From Lentibacillus jeotgali (GTDB lineage Bacteria; Bacillota; Bacilli; Bacillales; Amphibacillaceae), in the NCBI RefSeq assembly GCF_000224785.1, contig NZ_AGAV01000018.1:62001-126000 (forward strand): a stretch of 64,000 bases of DNA, read 5' to 3'. Under the pieces are notes generated by a model, which saw only the letters and a program-made list of their open reading frames with translations, was not told the DNA's origin and did no database searches. Positions 41,956 through 49,993 of this stretch are shown here, piece after piece. Within the stretch, counting starts at the first letter, position 1, and every line of letters begins with the position of its first letter. A program made the position numbers and the translations under genes.

Positions 41956-42135
41956 ATAAAACATGGGATTAGTGGTGTTTGTTACTCTTATCCCCGATGC
42001 ATGATGACATATGGGCTAAATCTGTTCTTTGCCGACAAGCCATCTTCAAAAAAAGATACAATTTATTGTCGAGAAAATATTCTTCAACTGATACTTAGAA
42101 TAAAACGATTACTATGTAAAGGATGATGTCTTTTA

Positions 42136-43170
42136 ATGATTAAATGGATTAAAACGCTTAAACCTATTTTGCTCGTGTCAGTTTTGGTGGTTTTATTATC
42201 AGCCTGCAGTTCATCAACAGGTGCTACCAGTGAAAATAGTGGCAACCAAGAGACGAAAGAAACAATTGTGTTCTCCGATTTGGGCTGGAACAGTATTCGC
42301 TTCCATAATCAGGTAGCGGCTACGGTCTTGGAAGAAGGATATGATTATCAAACGGAAGTGACGACCTCATCGATGTCCATTGGCTTACAGGGACTGCAAA
42401 ATGGTGATATCGATGTGACGATGGAAATTTGGGGAGATAAGATGGGAGATGCCTACAAGAAGGCACTCGAAGATGGAAAGGTTGAACAAGTTGGTATTAA
42501 TTTTGGGGATACCAAACGTGGTTATTTCGTCCCTACTTATGTTATTGAAGGCGATAAGGAACGTGGTATTGAGCCTATGGCACCAGATTTGAAATCCATC
42601 AAAGATTTACCGAAATATAAGGATCTGTTCAATGACTCTTCTAATAAAGATAAAGGACAAATTGTAGGTGCGCCATCTATGTGGGGAGCTGCTAAGCCAT
42701 TTCAACAAAAAATGGAGACTTATAATCTTTCCGATACCTTCGAATATGTGGATCCCGGTTCTGGTACTGGATTGAATACATCATTGACAAAGGCGTATGA
42801 AGCGGGTGAACCCTGGGTCGGTTATGCCTATTCTCCAAGTTGGGTGTTAGGAAAATACGATATGACGTTGCTCGAGGAGCCGGAGTATGATCCTGAGGTT
42901 TGGAATAAAAATTATGGTACGGCGTTTCCAGACCAAGATATTCCGATTGCCGTTAACGCGAAGTTAACAGAAACCGCGCCCGATGTTGTCAAATTCCTTG
43001 AAAATTACGAGACAAGTAGTAAATTGACCAACGAGGCGCTTGTCTATATGTATAACAATGATGCAAAGGCGAAGGAAGCCGCCACATGGTGGATGAAAAA
43101 ACATACCGATATCTGGACGGAATGGGTTCCTGATGATGTGGCGGAGAAAGTGAAAAAAGCGATTGAATAA
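42136..43170 (+). CDS. Glycine betaine/proline-type ABC substrate-binding lipoprotein (OpuAC family)
   Basis: A 344-residue lipoprotein with a signal peptide and lipobox LSAC (Cys near residue 24), so it is anchored outside the membrane. The fold is the type II binding protein of OpuAC/ProX. WNSIRFHNQVAAT and VTMEIWGDKM belong to the family pattern that forms the aromatic cage, and PWVGYAYSPSWVLGKYDM supplies further tryptophans. It binds betaine or a related quaternary compound. No permease or ATPase gene follows; a terminator does, so it must work with subunits encoded elsewhere. It may supply the substrate for the Rieske and aldehyde dehydrogenase cluster just upstream. Confidence 0.8.
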   Translation: MIKWIKTLKPILLVSVLVVLLSACSSSTGATSENSGNQETKETIVFSDLGWNSIRFHNQVAATVLEEGYDYQTEVTTSSMSIGLQGLQNGDIDVTMEIWGDKMGDAYKKALEDGKVEQVGINFGDTKRGYFVPTYVIEGDKERGIEPMAPDLKSIKDLPKYKDLFNDSSNKDKGQIVGAPSMWGAAKPFQQKMETYNLSDTFEYVDPGSGTGLNTSLTKAYEAGEPWVGYAYSPSWVLGKYDMTLLEEPEYDPEVWNKNYGTAFPDQDIPIAVNAKLTETAPDVVKFLENYETSSKLTNEALVYMYNNDAKAKEAATWWMKKHTDIWTEWVPDDVAEKVKKAIE

Positions 43171-43182
43171 CATTCTTTTAGA

Positions 43183-43216
43183 GGTTGGCTGTTCGTTTGA
43201 ATAGCCAACCTTTTTT
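43183..43216 (+). terminator. Terminator after the OpuAC-type gene
   Basis: GGTTGGCT with GTTC (43183-43194) pairs with GAAT then AGCCAACC (43199-43210) with one G-T pair, followed by TTTTTTAG. It is a strong intrinsic terminator. Confidence 0.85.
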
Positions 43217-43261
43217 AGATGGGGAATGGTTGATGTATGTGTTAAAAGAGTTGAGGGAAGC

Positions 43262-43290
43262 CTCGAAGAAAGATGAATTATTTCTTCGAG
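43262..43290. other. Inverted repeat between convergent genes
   Basis: CTCGAAGAAA (43262-43271) pairs with TTTCTTCGAG (43281-43290). It lies about 30 bases beyond the end of the minus-strand TauE gene and may end that transcript. There is no long T run on the minus strand. Confidence 0.4.
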
Positions 43291-43322
43291 AACCTTATTG
43301 CTCCATTACTGAGGTAAGCGTC

Positions 43323-44096
43323 CTACTGAAAGTACATTCTGAATCCTATAATAACCAACAGCACGGATAGCATTTGCATCACCATTCTGCCTGAGAGTTG
43401 CCGTGAGATAATAACACCAATATTGGCACCAACAATGATTCCAGCGCCTCCGAAAGCAACAGCCATCCAGTCAATATTGCCGTAATACACTTGCGCGATA
43501 ACGCCTACTGTCGAATAAAGGCAAAGTGACAGAATCGATGTTGCGGCTGCTTGGTGTGTGGGCACTTTAAACAGGTACACAAGAATTGGAACCAGAAGCC
43601 ACCCGCCGCCGATCCCCAAATAGCTGGACAGAACTCCCATTAGCAGGCCGAGCGGGATGAACCACTTATTATTTAAGAATGCTGGTCTATTCTCTATATT
43701 ATTTGATGTTGCTTTCTTCTCACCAAAGGGGAAATTCTTGCTGAACAGAAAAAGACCAAGCCCGATTAGAATGGTTGCAAAGATAACGTAAAAGTATTGC
43801 GACGAGTATACGCGCAAAAGCCATACGCCGAGCATTGCTCCCGGTAACGCACTGAATCCGATGGTAAGGGCGACTTTATAATCTATTTGTTTCTGTCTGG
43901 CATACCCAATGACACCGGTAAGAGAATTAATTAAGACGATAACCAGCCCCGATCCAGCGGCTATTATTGGATTCATATTCAACAAGATAAGTAATGCCGG
44001 GACAAAAATGAAACCTCCGCCGGCCCCGACAATGGTTCCGTATCCTCCCGAGATAATTCCAATTACAAAAAGCAGTAATCCCGTCCATATATCCAT
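43323..44096 (-). CDS. Sulfite exporter TauE/SafE family membrane protein
   Basis: A 257-residue membrane protein with about 8 hydrophobic segments and the two repeated glycine motifs of the TauE/SafE family: GYGTIVGAGGGFIFVP near residue 20 and SSYLGIGGGWLLVPIL near residue 160. The family exports sulfite, sulfoacetate or other small sulfonated or carboxylated acids. The ribosome site AAAAAGGAG is well placed. It is divergent from a LysR gene (183-bp gap), which is its likely regulator. The distant xsc gene at the left edge produces sulfite, but at 42 kb no link can be claimed. Confidence 0.82.
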   Translation of the reverse strand: MDIWTGLLLFVIGIISGGYGTIVGAGGGFIFVPALLILLNMNPIIAAGSGLVIVLINSLTGVIGYARQKQIDYKVALTIGFSALPGAMLGVWLLRVYSSQYFYVIFATILIGLGLFLFSKNFPFGEKKATSNNIENRPAFLNNKWFIPLGLLMGVLSSYLGIGGGWLLVPILVYLFKVPTHQAAATSILSLCLYSTVGVIAQVYYGNIDWMAVAFGGAGIIVGANIGVIISRQLSGRMVMQMLSVLLVIIGFRMYFQ

Positions 44097-44279
44097 TCAA
44101 TTGTCTCCTTTTTGACTATTGCTTTCCTCATTTTCTCATGATATATGGATGACATAAAATCAGTATATTTTATCCCCCATAAGGAAACTGAATGGCCCCT
44201 GTTTTGTTATGGTAAAATGATAGTTGGATGGAAGAAGATCAAAAGAAAAAACGCATGTTTAATAAAGAGGTGGTATGGG

Positions 44280-45158
44280 TTGACTATTGAAAGCTTTTTG
44301 ATGTTTTGCCGTGTGGTTGAGGAAGGGAGCATTACCAAAGCTGCCAGGCTTAGCTATGTGTCGCAGCCGGCAGTCACAAGGCAAATACGCCAGCTAGAGG
44401 ACAGCTACGGGACCAATCTATTTGACAGGGAGGAAGGAACGTTGCAGTTAACAGAGGCCGGCGCATTGCTTTATCCATACGCGAAGGAACTTACAGCCAT
44501 TCACAGAGAGGCTCATGAAAGGGTTCAAGAGCACCTTGGGAAAAGGGAGATGACCTTGTATGTCGGTGCAAGTCTGACCATTGGGGATTACTTGCTGCCT
44601 GCTCTGATTGGTCGGTTTAAAAAGCATTGGCCCTCGGTTCAGTTTAATCTGTTGATCGGTAACACACCATTGATGCTCGAAAAATTGGAAAAGGACGATA
44701 TTGACATTGCTTTAGTAGAAGGCGTTGTTTCTGGGGATACATACAAGACGCAGAAGTTTGCAGATGATGAATTAATCCTGGTTACTGCCTACAATCATCG
44801 ATGGGGTAATCGGAAAGAAATTCAGTTAAATGAAATCCCGGAGGAAAAGATGATTTGGAGAGAAAAGGACTCCGGTACACGGCAAATTGTAGAAGAATCT
44901 TTACAAGAACATCATGTTCTGGAAAAAATAGAAAATGTCATGGAACTTGGCAGTATGCAAGCTATCAAAAGTGCCGTGGAGGCAGGCCTCGGTACAAGTA
45001 TCCTTCCAAAACTGACCGTTCAGAAAGAATTACAATACAAGACACTGCGTGAAATTCCCGTTGAAGATTTTGATTTGACAAGAGAATTTTGGATGGTTCA
45101 GAAGAAGAGACGGTATGAGAAGGAAATAGTCAAGGACTTTGAAGCATTTTTACTGTAA
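44280..45158 (+). CDS. LysR family transcriptional regulator
   Basis: A 292-residue LysR protein. The winged helix-turn-helix covers residues 1-60 (FLMFCRVVEEGSITKAARLS, then YVSQPAVTRQIRQLE). The inducer-binding domain starts near residue 90 with LYVGASLTIGDYLLPALIGR, a pattern of the CysL/CbbR branch. The start is TTG 44280 with AAGAGGTGG in front; longer readings to 44145 lack a site and add a non-family tail. It is divergent from the TauE-type exporter and probably controls it in response to a small anion. Confidence 0.82.
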   Translation: MTIESFLMFCRVVEEGSITKAARLSYVSQPAVTRQIRQLEDSYGTNLFDREEGTLQLTEAGALLYPYAKELTAIHREAHERVQEHLGKREMTLYVGASLTIGDYLLPALIGRFKKHWPSVQFNLLIGNTPLMLEKLEKDDIDIALVEGVVSGDTYKTQKFADDELILVTAYNHRWGNRKEIQLNEIPEEKMIWREKDSGTRQIVEESLQEHHVLEKIENVMELGSMQAIKSAVEAGLGTSILPKLTVQKELQYKTLREIPVEDFDLTREFWMVQKKRRYEKEIVKDFEAFLL

Positions 45159-45163
45159 GTACC

Positions 45164-45192
45164 TTGCAATACTGTCATTCCTGGCATATGAT
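45164..45192 (+). promoter_or_regulatory. Promoter of the RatA-like RNA
   Basis: TTGCAA (45164-45169), a 17-base spacer and TATGAT (45187-45192). Transcription would begin near 45199 and run through three hairpins. Confidence 0.6.
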
Positions 45193-45198
45193 TAAGGT

Positions 45199-45336
45199 AG
45201 AAAGCATAATACTAAAAGAACCCCGACAGTGAGTGGCTTGTCGGAGTTCTGATAAGTTGCACCGCATGATGTTGCGGTGCAACGGTAGGAGTAATCCCCA
45301 ACCGGGTCCAAATTTGCAGGTGGGGATTACTTTTTT
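45199..45336 (+). ncRNA. Predicted antisense antitoxin RNA, RatA-like
   Basis: About 138 nt with three hairpins in a row. The first is AGAACCCCGACA (45217-45228) with TGTCGGAGTTCT (45239-45250), one mismatch. The second is GTTGCACCGC (45256-45265) with GCGGTGCAAC (45274-45283), perfect. The third is GTAATCCCCA (45291-45300) with TGGGGATTAC (45321-45330), followed by TTTTTT. It has its own promoter and ends over the 3' end of a holin-like toxin gene on the opposite strand. This is the arrangement of TxpA/RatA type I modules. The RNA does not encode a supported peptide. Its start is predicted from the promoter only. Confidence 0.65.
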
Positions 45337-45430
45337 AATATCAGAACAATTAGCGCTATGATGGCAACGAGTAATGGCCCGAAGCCATCATAAGCATCAT
45401 GCCTTGATACAACGAAATCATTGTCGGCAT
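45327..45430 (-). pseudogene. Holin-like type I toxin with a one-base frameshift
   Basis: On the minus strand ATG at 45430 follows GGGAGGGGAGG and gives MPTMISLYQGMMLMMA, then diverges. In the next frame the typical continuation FGPLLVAIIALIVLILKK and a stop at 45327 are found. One missing T (GCTTCGGG where GCTTTCGGG would read AFG) explains the break. Restored, the peptide would be 34 residues with a single membrane helix and a KK tail, the holin-like toxin pattern. The promoter (TGCTATAAT, 45518-45523) and the opposite-strand RNA are intact. The loss may disarm the toxin, or may be a base-calling error. Confidence 0.65.
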
Positions 45431-45517
45431 CACCTCCCCTCCCGTTTTGACATGTTCAAGTCAAGTGACGATCAGCAAAGGTTCCACCGCCCCATCCTGC
45501 TTATACAACTCAATGTT

Positions 45518-45526
45518 ATTATAGCA
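45518..45526 (-). promoter_or_regulatory. Extended -10 promoter of the second holin-like toxin
   Basis: Minus-strand TGCTATAAT (45526-45518), an extended -10. The same 29-base context recurs at 36460-36488 with two changes. The leader to the toxin ATG is about 80 bases. Confidence 0.6.
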
Positions 45527-45598
45527 AAACTATCAATATAACAGTAGTATAAGCAAAACTCACATTTTAAGTTGTACACTTCGAACAACCTGGTTATT

Positions 45599-46366
45599 TT
45601 ACTTAATTGTATTCCCACCATCTATAACGATATTTTCGCCGGTGATTAAATTTGTAGCATCACTAGCTAAGAATAAAGCAATAGCTGCAACTTCTTCTGG
45701 ATAACCAAATCGGCCTAACGGAATTTCTTTTTTCGCTTTTTCGCCTTTTTCTCCTGCCCACGCTTTCTTGCCTAATTCGGTTAGAATTACAGTTGGGGAG
45801 ATAGCGTTAACATTTATATTGAATTGTGCCCATTCAAAAGCAAGATTTTTTGTGATACCAAGTATTCCGGATTTACTTGCCGAATAAGCAATATGATTCT
45901 CCAAGGCGATCAATGCTGCTTGGGAAGCCATATTGATGATTTTCCCGCCTTCCCCTTGTTCAATCATAATATTTCCTACTTTCTGGCACATTTTAAATGA
46001 AGCTGTCAAGTTTAAGTCAATTGTTTTTTGCCAGAATTCGTGAGAAAGGTTTTCCGCATCATCTAACAATGCTACACCTGCACAATTGACCAAAATATCA
46101 ATCTTACCGTAACGATCTTTAACTTTCTTTAAACTTTCATTTATGTTTTCGCCATCTGTTATATCGCACTTAACTCCTATTGCGTTCTTTGGGTTCAGCT
46201 CCTGTGCAACTTCTTCTACATTATTTTTTAAATCAAAAATTGCAACGTTGGCACCTTTTTCTAGATAAAGGCTTGCAATTGCCCTGCCAATGCCATTTGC
46301 TCCCCCCGTTATAATCGCTGTTTTTCCAGTAATGTTAAAATTTTTATCGAACCCTTTGAATTCCAT
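45599..46366 (-). CDS. SDR family polyol dehydrogenase (GolD / D-threitol dehydrogenase-like)
   Basis: A 255-residue short-chain dehydrogenase. The nucleotide site is AIITGGANGIGRAIA (TGxxxGxG), NCAGVAL follows near residue 95, and the catalytic set is Ser in NMASQAA, then YSASK (Tyr and Lys) near residue 162. The C-terminal NLITGENIVIDGG is typical. It resembles the GolD-type enzymes assigned to D-threitol or D-arabitol oxidation. It is second in a minus-strand operon after a DeoR regulator and is divergent from an erythritol/threitol-type dehydrogenase, permease and kinase operon. It would oxidise the polyol to a ketose with NAD. The exact polyol is inferred from context. Confidence 0.8.
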   Translation of the reverse strand: MEFKGFDKNFNITGKTAIITGGANGIGRAIASLYLEKGANVAIFDLKNNVEEVAQELNPKNAIGVKCDITDGENINESLKKVKDRYGKIDILVNCAGVALLDDAENLSHEFWQKTIDLNLTASFKMCQKVGNIMIEQGEGGKIINMASQAALIALENHIAYSASKSGILGITKNLAFEWAQFNINVNAISPTVILTELGKKAWAGEKGEKAKKEIPLGRFGYPEEVAAIALFLASDATNLITGENIVIDGGNTIK

Positions 46367-46403
46367 CCCGATCCCCTTTTCTTTTACTATTTATCCTTTA
46401 GCT

Positions 46404-47198
46404 TTATAGTGAAGCTTCACTCGGTAGTTTAGAAGCGATCAATTCGATGTTCTTTTGTTTTAATCCTTCCGAAAATTCTTGGCTCACAGATTTATCAGTG
46501 ATCAATGTACTAATTTCTTCCGGAGCAGCAAATACAGCACTGGATGATTTATCAATTTTAGAAGCATCGACCATAGCTATTATTTTACCTGCCTTTTTAA
46601 CTAATTGTTTTTTTAAGGATACTTCATAAAGATTAAAATCGGTTAATCCATTTTCCACTGAGAATCCATTTCCGGATGTGAACATGATATCTACATTCAC
46701 ATAATCTAATATGTTTAACCCCAATGTTCCTTCAATAGATGATGATCGATTTGTCACCACCCCACCGATTAAGATGACAGTGAGGTCCGGGTTTTCTTTT
46801 AGTTCAAGGGCTGTATTCAGGCCACTAGTTACAACTGTTAATCGAATCGCCTGGTTTTTAAGGTATCGTGCTAACTCTAAGGCTGTAGAGCTAGCATCTA
46901 ATAAAATGCATTGCTTTTCTTCAATAAATTTGAAGCCTTCTTTAGCTATTTGTATTTTTTCTTGTTTATTTTTCTTTTCTCTGGCAGAAAAACTGGTATC
47001 GCTTTCAGTCCCATCGTTAAGAATGGCACCACCATGAGTTCGAATCAACATACCTTCTTCTTCCATTTTATTTAAATCTGTTCTGAGGGTTGCTTCTGAT
47101 ACCCCAATTTCCAACGCTAATCCTTTCACTGTTAAGCGTTTCTTTTCGTATAGGTGTTCCATAATTTTATTTCTTCTTTCACTTACAAACATTTTCAT
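46404..47198 (-). CDS. DeoR family regulator of the tetritol cluster
   Basis: A 264-residue DeoR protein. The N-terminal winged helix covers residues 1-57 (RNKIMEHLYEKKRLTVKGLA, then GVSEATLRTDLNKMEEEG), and the typical IRTHGGAIL follows. The C-terminal sugar-phosphate-sensing domain starts near residue 80, with ILLDASSTALELARYL and VVTSGLNTALEL. It lies upstream of the SDR gene and divergent from the polyol operon. It is the natural repressor of both, released by a phosphorylated ketose. Confidence 0.85.
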   Translation of the reverse strand: MKMFVSERRNKIMEHLYEKKRLTVKGLALEIGVSEATLRTDLNKMEEEGMLIRTHGGAILNDGTESDTSFSAREKKNKQEKIQIAKEGFKFIEEKQCILLDASSTALELARYLKNQAIRLTVVTSGLNTALELKENPDLTVILIGGVVTNRSSSIEGTLGLNILDYVNVDIMFTSGNGFSVENGLTDFNLYEVSLKKQLVKKAGKIIAMVDASKIDKSSSAVFAAPEEISTLITDKSVSQEFSEGLKQKNIELIASKLPSEASL

Positions 47199-47335
47199 AA
47201 TCTTTACATCCTTATTTTTGTATTAACTTTATGGTATTTCATTTTTAAAGATTTATCAATATATAGATGGGTGATTCTTGTTTATTATTATTTAATCAAT
47301 AACGTTTATGTAATTGAAAATACTCAAAAATATTA

Positions 47336-47390
47336 TTGACAAAACGAAAAAAAGTGATAATATAAAAATAAATGAATGTAACCGATTTCA
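47336..47390 (+). promoter_or_regulatory. Promoter and cre site of the tetritol operon
   Basis: TTGACA (47336-47341), a 16-base spacer and TAATAT (47358-47363). A perfect match to the cre consensus TGWAANCGNTNWCA, TGTAACCGATTTCA, follows at 47377-47390, just past the expected start of transcription. CcpA bound there would block the operon when glucose is present. The leader also carries AAGGAGGAG before the first gene. Confidence 0.75.
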
Positions 47391-47453
47391 AATAATTCGT
47401 TTGTTTTGGGTTTCTTCATTGTCTTCCAAAAAAATTAAGGAGGAGAACTTTAA

Positions 47454-48563
47454 ATGACCGAAACACTTGGTAAACAACGTGAATACTCAGAAGTTATTCC
47501 AGAAACGATGAAAGCCGTTGTCGCATATGGCCCGCAAGACTACAGATACGAGGAAGTGAAGACGCCGAAACTGGAAAATGATAAAGAAATACTTGTAAAA
47601 GTAGAGGCGTGTGGCATTTGTGCCGGGGATATCAAAGCATATGATGGTGCACCAAGTTTCTGGGGGGATGAACAACAGCCTGCCTATATCAAGGCGCCAA
47701 TGATACCGGGACATGAATTTATTGCACGTATTGTGCAAAAGGGAGACGCTGTTACGGATTTTGAAATTGGTAACCGCGTTATATCCGAGCAAATTGTTCC
47801 ATGCTGGGATTGCCGATTCTGTAATAGAGGTCAATATTGGATGTGCGAAAAACATGACTTATATGGTTTTCAAAATAATGTAAACGGTGGCATGGCAGAA
47901 TATATGAAGTTTACAAAGGAAGCCATTAATTATAAAGTACCTGAAGATTTGCCAATCGAAAAAGCTATTCTGATAGAACCCTATGCATGTAGTTTACATG
48001 CAGTCCAGCGCGCCCAGGTTCAAATTGGTGACGTGGTTGTTCTATCTGGGGCTGGGACCCTAGGCCTTGGAATGCTTGGAGCTATTAAAAAGTCGGGGGC
48101 TTCAAAAGTAGTTGTTCTGGACTTGAAGGAAGATCGATTGGAGCTGGCAAAGCAATTCGGAGCAGATATTGTTCTTAACCCGAGTGAAGTGGATGTCGTC
48201 AAAGAAATTAAAGACATGACAGAGGGTTATGGCTGTGACACTTACATTGAAGCTACGGGACATCCAAAGTCAGTCGAACAAGGACTGCATGCCATTAGAA
48301 AACTGGGACGTTTCGTTGAATTCAGTGTATTTGGAGAACCAGTTTCCGTTGATTGGAGCATTATTAGCGACCGTAAAGAATTGGACTTATTAGGTTCACA
48401 TTTGGGACCTTATTGCTATCCGCTGGTAATCGAAGGTATCTCCAATGGTGATTTGCCAACCGAAAATGTTGTCACACATACATTAAAGATGGAGGATTTC
48501 GAGAAAGGTTTTGACCTGATGAAGAAAGGTGAAAAATCTTTGAAAATCGTTTTAGAACCATAA
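47454..48563 (+). CDS. Erythritol/L-threitol dehydrogenase (zinc alcohol dehydrogenase)
   Basis: A 369-residue medium-chain dehydrogenase. The catalytic zinc site is CGICAGDIKAY (Cys) and MIPGHEFIARIV (His-Glu). The structural zinc cysteines are CWDCRFCNRGQYWMC, and the NAD site is VLSGAGTLGLGMLGA. GAPSFWGDEQQPAYIKAPMI is a block seen in the erythritol/L-threitol dehydrogenases of Actinobacteria and Bacilli. The enzyme oxidises a tetritol to erythrulose. It is first in an operon with a polyol permease, DhaK, DhaL, RpiB and GlpX. That fits conversion of a C4 polyol to erythrulose, its phosphate and finally erythrose 4-phosphate. Confidence 0.8.
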   Translation: MTETLGKQREYSEVIPETMKAVVAYGPQDYRYEEVKTPKLENDKEILVKVEACGICAGDIKAYDGAPSFWGDEQQPAYIKAPMIPGHEFIARIVQKGDAVTDFEIGNRVISEQIVPCWDCRFCNRGQYWMCEKHDLYGFQNNVNGGMAEYMKFTKEAINYKVPEDLPIEKAILIEPYACSLHAVQRAQVQIGDVVVLSGAGTLGLGMLGAIKKSGASKVVVLDLKEDRLELAKQFGADIVLNPSEVDVVKEIKDMTEGYGCDTYIEATGHPKSVEQGLHAIRKLGRFVEFSVFGEPVSVDWSIISDRKELDLLGSHLGPYCYPLVIEGISNGDLPTENVVTHTLKMEDFEKGFDLMKKGEKSLKIVLEP

Positions 48564-48615
48564 TTAATAATGAAGGGGAGAGCTTGACCGAAACGAAGGG
48601 GGAGAAAATGATAGG

Positions 48616-49902
48616 ATGAGAGATTTAACGCAGACAGGGTCATTTCTAGATCGAATTGGTATTCCCTCCCATTTGGCATGGGGCTACTTTGGTGTACTCA
48701 TTTTTATGATGGGAGACGGTTTAGAGCTTGCTTGGATAAGCCCTTACCTGGTAGATCAAGGATTAACGGTTCAACAGGCCTCTTTTTTAACAACGTGTTA
48801 TGGCGTAACAATTGCTATCTCAGCATGGCTATCCGGGGTTTTGGTTGAATCGATTGGGCCCAGAAAAACGATGTTGTCGGGGCTGATTTTATATCTGGTT
48901 GGTCATTCACTTTTTGTTGGTTTGGCCATTCCTACACTTAACTATGGCTTAATGATTCCAACATACGCCATTAGAGGTTTTGGCTATCCGTTGTTCGCCT
49001 ATGCCTTCCTGGTTTGGATAACTTATCGTACCCCGCAGCACCAGCTTGGTAAAGCGGTGGGCTGGTTCTGGTTTGTCTTCACTGGGGGATTAAGTGTTCT
49101 AGGTGCATACTATTCAAGTTTCTCTATTAATTTGTTTGGCCATATTCCAACTCTTTGGACAGCCATTTTATGGGTGCTTGTTGGTGCATTTTTTGCACTT
49201 GTTGTTAATAAAGATAAATTTGAACTCCCGGAGAAAAAATCTGATAATTCTTCCAAATCCAAAGAGCTCTTAAACGGCATTACAATTGTGAAAAGAGAGC
49301 CAAAGGTTGGCATTGCGGGTTTTGTACGTGTTGTCAACCAGGCCGCACAATATGCGTTTCCATTGTTTCTTCCAATCTATTTGGCCGATCAAGGTGTAAG
49401 CACAACAGTGTGGCTTAACATTTGGGGGACAATATTTATTGCGAATATTGCTTTTAACCTCATTTTTGGGTACCTTGGCGATAAAATAGGCTGGCAGAAT
49501 ACAGTCAAGTGGTTTGGAGCATTTGGCTGTGGCCTGTTTACATTGATGTTGTTCTACCTGCCTCAAGTATTTACGGGGAATGTGTTTGTTGTAGGAACGA
49601 TTGGTTTTCTTTGGGGCGCGTGTTTAGCAGGATTTGTACCGATTTCCGCCCTTACGCCTTCCTTGGTTGGTGATGGTGATAAAGGCGCAGCGATGTCTAT
49701 ATTAAATTTGGGAGCCGGCCTTTGTGTGTTTGTTGGACCGGCACTGGTAACACTGTTTTATGATTTAGTTGATACACAAGGGATGATGTGGATCCTGGGT
49801 GGTCTTTACTTTATAGCTGCGATTCTGACAGGATTTCTTAAACTTCCAGAAGAAAGTCAAAAAGATAAATCAACTGGAGAAGGAGCGCATTCTGTTGTTT
49901 AA
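48616..49902 (+). CDS. MFS transporter, polyol permease family
   Basis: A 428-residue 12-segment MFS protein. The N-terminal WGYFGVLIFMMGDGLELAWI, then SPYL, and the loop SGVLVESIGPRKTML match the polyol permease family (ribitol and D-arabitol carriers RbtT and DalT). The central loop is charged (ELPEKKSDNSSKSKEL). It is the second gene of the tetritol operon, 52 bases after the dehydrogenase, and most likely imports the polyol with a proton. A small hairpin after its stop may reduce expression of the downstream kinase genes. Confidence 0.8.
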   Translation: MRDLTQTGSFLDRIGIPSHLAWGYFGVLIFMMGDGLELAWISPYLVDQGLTVQQASFLTTCYGVTIAISAWLSGVLVESIGPRKTMLSGLILYLVGHSLFVGLAIPTLNYGLMIPTYAIRGFGYPLFAYAFLVWITYRTPQHQLGKAVGWFWFVFTGGLSVLGAYYSSFSINLFGHIPTLWTAILWVLVGAFFALVVNKDKFELPEKKSDNSSKSKELLNGITIVKREPKVGIAGFVRVVNQAAQYAFPLFLPIYLADQGVSTTVWLNIWGTIFIANIAFNLIFGYLGDKIGWQNTVKWFGAFGCGLFTLMLFYLPQVFTGNVFVVGTIGFLWGACLAGFVPISALTPSLVGDGDKGAAMSILNLGAGLCVFVGPALVTLFYDLVDTQGMMWILGGLYFIAAILTGFLKLPEESQKDKSTGEGAHSVV

Positions 49903-49912
49903 AAATAAAACC

Positions 49913-49940
49913 AATAGCTCTCATAAAATTGAGGGCTATT
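49913..49940 (+). terminator. Hairpin between the permease and dhaK (partial terminator)
   Basis: AATAGCTCTC (49913-49922) pairs with GAGGGCTATT (49931-49940) with one G-T pair, then TCTCTGTTTT. It lies inside the operon and may attenuate rather than end it. Confidence 0.55.
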
Positions 49941-49993
49941 TCTCTGTTTTGTCCAAGGAGAAAACTATATATTAATGAAAAGGAGTATTATAG

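Noticed and set aside
43185-43370. Small plus-strand ORF after the OpuAC-type gene
   Set aside because: It begins inside a terminator, overlaps an inverted repeat and the end of the convergent TauE gene, and has no family resemblance.
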